From: a virus
Strand: one strand, 5' to 3'
DNA length: 64,000 nt
Virus record (IMG/VR): IMGVR_UViG_3300030004_000009
Span: 112,704-176,703 of that record
The number at the start of each line of letters is the position of its first letter. Position 1 is the first letter of the stretch. Both the position numbers and the translations under genes were made by a program. This document shows, one piece after another, positions 58,711-64,000 of the stretch. Under the pieces are notes generated by a model. It ran no database searches, was not told the DNA's origin, and worked only from the letters and a program-made list of their open reading frames with translations.

Positions 58711-59192
58711 CAAATTTTTATACAGAAGTTATTAAAAAGAGTCCTAACTTCAACTCAACTAAGATTATTAATGATATTAACTTATTAGAACCTATCACAA
58801 GAGCATCAGTAATGGCTATCATTACTGATGCTAAATCATTAGGTCATGAAATGATCGTTTACGAAACTTATAGAAGTGAGGCTAGACAACAAGAACTTTT
58901 TAAACAGGGAGCTACCAAATTAAAAGATGTAGGTGTACATGGCTATGGACTTGCAGCAGATATAGTTAAAGTAGTAAAAGGTGAACCTAATTGGGATGGT
59001 GACTTTACTTTCTTAATAAATCTTGCTAAGAAACATGGTTTAATATCAGGTAATGATTGGGGACGTCCAGGAGTTAAACATTCATTTGTAGATCCTGATC
59101 ATGTACAGCGTATTACAATAGAAGATCAAGAAAAATTATTTCATGGATTATGGTATCCAGATGAACATTATAATCCATATATTAAACATTAA
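58707..59192 (+). CDS. Endolysin, M15 peptidase (D-Ala or L-Ala-D-Glu type)
   Basis: 161 residues. ETYRSEARQQELFKQGAT, VHGYGLAADI and DPDHVQ give the zinc ligands of VanY/CwlK-like M15 peptidases (HxxxxxxD...H). It would cut peptide stems of the cell wall. A holin-like gene lies 400 bases downstream. Confidence 0.85.
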   Translation: MTNFYTEVIKKSPNFNSTKIINDINLLEPITRASVMAIITDAKSLGHEMIVYETYRSEARQQELFKQGATKLKDVGVHGYGLAADIVKVVKGEPNWDGDFTFLINLAKKHGLISGNDWGRPGVKHSFVDPDHVQRITIEDQEKLFHGLWYPDEHYNPYIKH

Positions 59193-59194
59193 AT

Positions 59195-59572
59195 ATGAGT
59201 AATCCTTCAGTAAGTATAATAGCTCCTTCAACTACTACAGATAATGTAGTTCTTATGTTAACCGGAGTAGTAGTACAAGGCACTTATCCAATAAAATATC
59301 AAGTGTGGACAAAGGATAGTGGACCTGATTGTACCTTCACAGCAGCTGTAAGTTGTATAAACCAAGTTTATGAATTATATCCTGGTACATATGTTTTTAG
59401 ATTAACTGCTTATGATCAATTACTTAATACTGGAACAACTACTTGTACAGTTACTGTATCATCTAATGGAGGTCCTTTATATCTTCCAGGACATAATGTA
59501 GATAACACAATACCAACTGATCCTTTTTTACAGGTTGGTTATACAACACCTTTAGATGTAATACTAACATGA
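59195..59572 (+). CDS. Ig-like structural protein
   Basis: 125 residues: SIIAPSTTTDNVVLMLTGVVVQGTYPIKYQVWT then YVFRLTAYDQLLNTGTTTCTVTV, a PKD/Ig-like beta sandwich. Probably virion surface. It overlaps the holin by four bases. Confidence 0.65.
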   Translation: MSNPSVSIIAPSTTTDNVVLMLTGVVVQGTYPIKYQVWTKDSGPDCTFTAAVSCINQVYELYPGTYVFRLTAYDQLLNTGTTTCTVTVSSNGGPLYLPGHNVDNTIPTDPFLQVGYTTPLDVILT

Positions 59573-59829
59573 AGACTTTTAAATTATTATATGCTAGGTG
59601 GATAGGTCCTACACCAGACTTCTTTAAGATTATAATCTGGATTGGTTTATTCTGTGGAACTCTCGGTGGTGGACTTAAAGCAGCTAGTAACTATATACCT
59701 GATAAAATATCAAATATAGCTGGTTACTTAGTAACAACAGGTATTGCTAGCGCTACAGTGGCTAAATTTACAGTTAAAGATGATAAAGATATACAGCATA
59801 AAGCAGAAGAAATATTACATTCTAATTAA
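59569..59829 (+). CDS. Putative holin
   Basis: 86 residues with two transmembrane helices (about 19-38, FKIIIWIGLFCGTLGGGLKA; about 50-66, IAGYLVTTGIASATVAKF) and a charged C-terminus (KDDKDIQHKAEE). Size, topology and position near the endolysin fit a class II holin. Confidence 0.65.
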   Translation: MKTFKLLYARWIGPTPDFFKIIIWIGLFCGTLGGGLKAASNYIPDKISNIAGYLVTTGIASATVAKFTVKDDKDIQHKAEEILHSN

Positions 59830-62295
59830 ATGAGTCAAATCTTTGTTAAAGATAATTCTGGTAATAAGGTGCAAGTTGCAGAACTTGCATCTATTATAGG
59901 AAAACAGCAGATGATATTTGGAGGAAAGGATCAAGATCTAATTTTACGTACTGCTGGGAATGTATCAGTACAAGTTGGTAATAAACTTTATCCTTTAACT
60001 TTTTCAACAGCAACTACAACAAGTACTGATGAAACTGGTAGTGTAACTACTATATTAGCTTTAAATTCTGATCTTAAGGATTTAAAATATCCTGGTGATG
60101 GAAATTATGTCTTTATACAACAGAATAGCTCATTCTTCATAACATCAGATAATAGTTATATTCAATTAAGTGGTCCTCCATCCACATTAAGTGGTAGTTC
60201 TATTATAAGTAATTCTAATGGTTATTTAAGTTATACTATTCCTCAAACTCTTACTGGTGCTCAAGCACTTCAAGTAAGCCTAAATAGTGGGAATATAAAT
60301 AGCTTTAATGATATTACAAGTTATACTAAGAGTAGTGTTTATACTAATCAGTTACTATATAACATAACTAATCAGTCACATTATGTACTTACAGTACCAA
60401 GTAGTCCATCACTACAATCTAGTTGGCAACCACTCTATTTATCTCTTATAAATGGTGGTAATATTTTAAAACCAGTATCTATCACTCTAGCTGATACACA
60501 GGTACAGACTAATTCGGCATTACATATAACTGGTGATGCACCTACTATTTTTAGTATACCTAAAGCTCCAACTACTCTTTTTACAATTGGAGCATCTGAT
60601 TATAGTTCAGGTCTTGCTACATGGACTAATAACGGTAATGTTTTCTTTCAACTACTTAATTCGAACTATCAATCTACATTTAACTTTATAACTAATACGA
60701 AGTTAGGTAACACTAATAATCTTTTAACTATAAGTAATAGTAGTATAGCAATTAATACTAATTTAAATTATAACTATAGTTTAAATGTAGGTGGTCCAAT
60801 TATGTTAACTGGAAGTTTCACTCAGACTGGCAATACACAGTCATCTAACTTCTTACAGGGTCAGACTGGATTTGGAATTACAAAGGATAGTTCTAATTTA
60901 TGGACATTAGAAATTGATAATATTATTGTAAGAGATCAATTAACTCATAATCCTATATATCAAACTATAGGCTTAGATGGTAGTCAAATATTTAGTCAAG
61001 ATATTATAATAACTAATGTAGATTTTATAGAGGGGTTTCCTATTTATATGAATGCAACAGCTTCTGGTCAGTTTTCTGACAATATAGGTACAGTTAGAGT
61101 TTTATCTACTCGTGCTACAAATGCGCATGTTGTACATATACCTATTGCTAATTTAAATACTGATGCACCTACTCAAACTTATGAAATTATACCTCTTTCA
61201 TATGGTATTGGTGATATTTATAATGACTCTACAGTTGATACTTCTACAACATATAATCAAGCTTCTGATCTTAGTTATTATACTCCAACAGGTACTATAG
61301 ATTATGATAGTATGACTCAATCGTTTATTAGTGGTAGTACATTACTTCAAATTAATTCAATATCTGTTTATTTTATACAAACTTTATCTACACTTTATGT
61401 AGGTGATTTATTATATTATAAAATGTGGGATTACAATGGTAATTACTTAGATGCAATAAGAGCTGAAGTAGTTTTAGTTGTTAGTGATGGTTATTTTATT
61501 TATATTTATGATGGAGGTATAGTTAATGCAGGTACTAGATTAATACGTATAGGAAATACAAGTGGTACTAATGCTTATTTACAATCTAGCTCTATTGAAA
61601 ACTTAAATCCTTTTATAGAACTAATTAGTAACATAACTACATTTAATACCTTTGTCGATAATTATTATTATGAACAAGATACTGATAATTTAGGATTTAA
61701 TTTTATAGAGAACAGTTGGACTAATCCTATAAATACTAGAGTTAAGATTGGGGATCTGTCTAATATTTTAGGATCTTCTAAGGCTATAGCCTTAGGGTTA
61801 ACTACACAACAATACGGTTTATATTCTGATAATGTATATTTAGAAGGAAGTCTTATAGCAACTGGTATTCTAAGAGCTAATAATGCACCAGTATTGTCAA
61901 CTGATGTTGTAAGATTATCTGATTTATCAGCTGTATTTAATGGTGCTTATTTTGGACAAACTGGAAGTCTTACTGATGGAGGACATTATAATAATCCCTC
62001 ATTAAGTGATAATACCTTTAGAGTTGGAGCTTGGTTAGACATATTAAGTATTAGTGGTAGCTGTACCATCATAGTTCAAGTTACATTTACTAATCCAGCT
62101 AGTAATGTTATTACTCAGACTTTCTATCCACAAGGTGTTTCTACTGGTACTACATTGTCTACAGTAACTTCATATTCATTCCCTACAATGGATCTTAGAG
62201 CTTTAGTTAGTACTACAATTCAGGTATCTACTACAGTTTCTGGTTCTGGTACTATTTTATATAATCTTGGCTCTACTATTGAAATTAAAAGATAA
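59830..62295 (+). CDS. Tail fibre-like structural protein
   Basis: 821 residues. N-terminal 70 residues (QIFVKDNSGNKVQVAELASIIGKQQMIFGGKDQDLIL) look like an attachment domain; the rest is beta-rich repeats of Ser/Thr/Asn. The G+C content is uniformly low, in contrast to the large fibre's C-terminus. Confidence 0.68.
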   Translation: MSQIFVKDNSGNKVQVAELASIIGKQQMIFGGKDQDLILRTAGNVSVQVGNKLYPLTFSTATTTSTDETGSVTTILALNSDLKDLKYPGDGNYVFIQQNSSFFITSDNSYIQLSGPPSTLSGSSIISNSNGYLSYTIPQTLTGAQALQVSLNSGNINSFNDITSYTKSSVYTNQLLYNITNQSHYVLTVPSSPSLQSSWQPLYLSLINGGNILKPVSITLADTQVQTNSALHITGDAPTIFSIPKAPTTLFTIGASDYSSGLATWTNNGNVFFQLLNSNYQSTFNFITNTKLGNTNNLLTISNSSIAINTNLNYNYSLNVGGPIMLTGSFTQTGNTQSSNFLQGQTGFGITKDSSNLWTLEIDNIIVRDQLTHNPIYQTIGLDGSQIFSQDIIITNVDFIEGFPIYMNATASGQFSDNIGTVRVLSTRATNAHVVHIPIANLNTDAPTQTYEIIPLSYGIGDIYNDSTVDTSTTYNQASDLSYYTPTGTIDYDSMTQSFISGSTLLQINSISVYFIQTLSTLYVGDLLYYKMWDYNGNYLDAIRAEVVLVVSDGYFIYIYDGGIVNAGTRLIRIGNTSGTNAYLQSSSIENLNPFIELISNITTFNTFVDNYYYEQDTDNLGFNFIENSWTNPINTRVKIGDLSNILGSSKAIALGLTTQQYGLYSDNVYLEGSLIATGILRANNAPVLSTDVVRLSDLSAVFNGAYFGQTGSLTDGGHYNNPSLSDNTFRVGAWLDILSISGSCTIIVQVTFTNPASNVITQTFYPQGVSTGTTLSTVTSYSFPTMDLRALVSTTIQVSTTVSGSGTILYNLGSTIEIKR

Positions 62296-62323
62296 GATGT
62301 TGTATAAATAAAGTAATTTTTAT

Positions 62324-62354
62324 TTGGTTAAATCAAATAATAGTATTATATTTG
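62324..62354 (+). promoter_or_regulatory. Bacteroidota-type promoter
   Basis: TTG at 62324-62326, 20 bases, then TATATTTG (62347-62354), 22 bases before the ATG at 62377. Confidence 0.82.
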
Positions 62355-62376
62355 CAAAATTAAACAATAAGAACAA

Positions 62377-62667
62377 ATGAAAACAATCGAAAACAAAATG
62401 ACAACCATCCTTAAAACACAGGATGCAGTAGCAAGCTACGCTGATCTATTAACCTCGCTTCTTAATAGACCGTTACAAAAGACAGTAACACTTAAAGAAA
62501 TGCGTAGGGATCTAAAATTAATAGATAAATTAGAAGATGCGGATGAAATTATAGAGGTAACAGATGAGGAATTTAAGCACCTTGCTCAACTTGTAGAAAC
62601 CTCTGAGTGGGCTATTAAACATCAGGACATTCTTGACTTTAGTGAGTATTTTGAATCATTAGTTTAA
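62377..62667 (+). CDS. Hypothetical small helical protein
   Basis: 96 residues, helical (TLKEMRRDLKLIDKLEDADEIIEVTDEEFKHL). It has its own promoter and a terminator-like hairpin across its stop codon, so it is a single-gene unit inserted between tail and capsid genes. Confidence 0.65.
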   Translation: MKTIENKMTTILKTQDAVASYADLLTSLLNRPLQKTVTLKEMRRDLKLIDKLEDADEIIEVTDEEFKHLAQLVETSEWAIKHQDILDFSEYFESLV

Positions 62668-62680
62668 CTAATGATTCAAA
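62650..62680 (+). terminator. Perfect 13-bp hairpin over a stop codon
   Basis: TTTGAATCATTAG/CTAATGATTCAAA with a five-base loop that includes the TAA of the preceding gene. Confidence 0.7.
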
Positions 62681-62713
62681 GATAGACAATAGTAAAATTA
62701 AATATGAATTAAT

Positions 62714-63826
62714 ATGATAGAAAATGAAGAAGATCTCTCAATCTTTGAAGATGATTTAAATAATGAAAATAATGGGGGAACTGATCTCTTACCCTTTTCT
62801 TTAGAAGGAGATGAAAATGAAAATGATGATGAGCATGAGCATGATGATTTTGAAATAAAGTCATTTGAGGGTAATGGTGAAGATTATGACAATGATCAAC
62901 CTATTATTCCTTCTTATAAGGAAAATGCCTTAATTAACGACATACTTGCACTTAAAGGAATTAAAGATAAAACTATTCAGTTTGAGAATGAAGAGGGTGA
63001 AATAGAGAATGTAAATTTTTACGACTTACCTAAAAATGAACAACTTAATATCATAAACTCTTCTGAAAAAGATATAGACTTTGGTCTTGAAGAAGATGAA
63101 ACCAATGCTATTAATTTCTTACGTGAGAATGGAGTAACATTTGAAGAGGCTATTGATTATTTTAAACGTGAAGCTATACAAGAGTATATAAATGCTCAAA
63201 ATATAGCTGGAATAGAAGTAGATCAATATACAGATGAGCAATTATTTGCAATAGACCTTAAAGCTAGATATGAAAACTTAACGGATGATGAGATAGCTAT
63301 TGAGGTTGAAAAACAATTAGAACATCCAGATCTATTTAAGAAGAAGGTAGATAAACTAAGAACAGACTATAAAGAGATAGAAGTGACGCAACTACAAGCT
63401 GCACAACAACAACAAGAGTTAATTGATGAACAAAGATATAATGACCTCCAAGCTAGTTTAGTTTCTGTTGCTACATCAGTACAAGACATAGGTGGTTTAG
63501 ATATAGATAATGAGGATAAAGAAGAAATCTTATCTTACATCTTAGATAAAGATATGAATGGCGTAAGTCAATTCATAAAATCTTTAGACAGTCCTGATAA
63601 GCTTTTTGAGCTTGCTTGGTATGCTACTAAGGGTAAGGAAGCTTTTAACATATTACACGATTATTATAAAAAGCAAATAGATATTACTCGTAAGTCTTCT
63701 TACGATAAAGGTAGAGACGAAGCTCTTGGTAAAGTTGATACCACTCGAAAAACTTTTATACGTGATCAACCAAAACAGTCAAATGGAACTAAATTCAAAG
63801 ACATTATGGACTTTGACCATGACTAA
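62714..63826 (+). CDS. Putative scaffolding protein
   Basis: 370 residues. The first 70 are strongly acidic and disordered (FEDDLNNENNGG, GDENENDDEHEHDDFE); the middle is helical and coiled coil (EVTQLQAAQQQQELIDEQ). Length, acidity and position just before the capsid gene fit a scaffold. Alternative: a minor head protein. Confidence 0.6.
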   Translation: MIENEEDLSIFEDDLNNENNGGTDLLPFSLEGDENENDDEHEHDDFEIKSFEGNGEDYDNDQPIIPSYKENALINDILALKGIKDKTIQFENEEGEIENVNFYDLPKNEQLNIINSSEKDIDFGLEEDETNAINFLRENGVTFEEAIDYFKREAIQEYINAQNIAGIEVDQYTDEQLFAIDLKARYENLTDDEIAIEVEKQLEHPDLFKKKVDKLRTDYKEIEVTQLQAAQQQQELIDEQRYNDLQASLVSVATSVQDIGGLDIDNEDKEEILSYILDKDMNGVSQFIKSLDSPDKLFELAWYATKGKEAFNILHDYYKKQIDITRKSSYDKGRDEALGKVDTTRKTFIRDQPKQSNGTKFKDIMDFDHD

Positions 63827-63846
63827 TTTTAAAACAAGTTAATTAC

Positions 63847-64000
63847 ATGCAATTATTTAATTTAACGACTGTTAAGTCTACAATGGGTACTACAAAGACC
63901 TATGAGGATTTTCACAAATTTTTAGGTGCTAAACCTCATCGTTTAGGCATAGTTGCCCGTCATTATCAAGATTTTACAGCTTCTTATTTAACAGAGAGCT
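63847..64000 (+). CDS. Probable major capsid protein, N-terminal fragment
   Basis: 51 codons to the window edge: MQLFNLTTVKSTMGTTKTYED..., no motif that proves the call. Placed directly after the scaffold-like gene, which is the usual capsid position. Confidence 0.5.
   Translation, partial: MQLFNLTTVKSTMGTTKTYEDFHKFLGAKPHRLGIVARHYQDFTASYLTES

Noticed and set aside
1-64000. Stop-codon reassignment (TAG or TGA), as in some crAss-like phages
   Set aside because: Conserved genes (NAMPT, PRPP synthetase, portal, terminase exons) read with the standard code and end at ordinary stops.
1-64000. CRISPR array, reverse transcriptase/retron, integrase or transposase
   Set aside because: No spacer-repeat array and no corresponding motifs in the open frames; short tandem repeats lack CRISPR form.

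Overview
The window looks like part of a large tailed-phage genome infecting a member of the Bacteroidota. Four plus-strand promoters (before 37617, 38320, 39629 and 62377) have a TTG box, 20 bases, then TAnnTTTG, which is the Bacteroidota sigma signature. Start codons follow A-rich leaders rather than Shine-Dalgarno sites, and the tmRNA core resembles Bacteroidota tmRNAs. Gene content (family B polymerase, RepL-like winged helix, PD-(D/E)XK nuclease, large terminase, portal, scaffold-like protein then a probable capsid gene, and two opposed gene blocks) would fit a crAss-like phage, but I infer that lineage rather than prove it. The code is standard.

Layout. Positions 1-37308 are transcribed leftwards and hold replication, metabolism and host-takeover genes: a truncated family B DNA polymerase, MazG-like, nicotinamide phosphoribosyltransferase and PRPP synthetase (a phage NAD+ salvage module), two tandem SemiSWEET-like membrane proteins, TerD, a GH73-like lipoprotein, an HNH-like protein, a Nudix hydrolase, many small unknown or membrane proteins, four tRNAs (Ile, Met, Glu, Gln) and a tmRNA. 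The block is interrupted by unusually long gene-free stretches (12.6, 14.0, 18.0, 21.1, 28.1-29.4, 33.6-34.5, 35.4 and 36.3 kb) dense in hairpins and stem-closed RNA-like modules. An AT-rich divergent region (37309-37616) separates it from the rightward block.

Positions 37617-64000 run rightwards: two DNA-binding or regulatory genes, a spanin-like membrane protein, a PD-(D/E)XK nuclease, acidic small proteins, a GroES-like protein, a KGG-repeat protein, the terminase large subunit split by a self-splicing group I intron carrying a LAGLIDADG endonuclease gene, the portal, tail-fibre and other structural proteins, an M15-type endolysin with a holin-like partner, a scaffold-like protein and the start of a probable major capsid gene.

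The most notable signals are RNA-level. A textbook hammerhead ribozyme lies 20 nt upstream of a start codon (36261-36315). The phage tmRNA has an unusually long 19-residue tag. The group I intron sits inside the terminase P-loop codon region. A beads-on-a-string array of stem-closed modules, one pseudoknotted, spans 28768-29133. A tRNA-like RNA (34294-34402) abuts a 22-bp-stem RNA (34407-34520). Conserved A-rich leaders and hairpins with a GCAA loop recur across the leftward genes.
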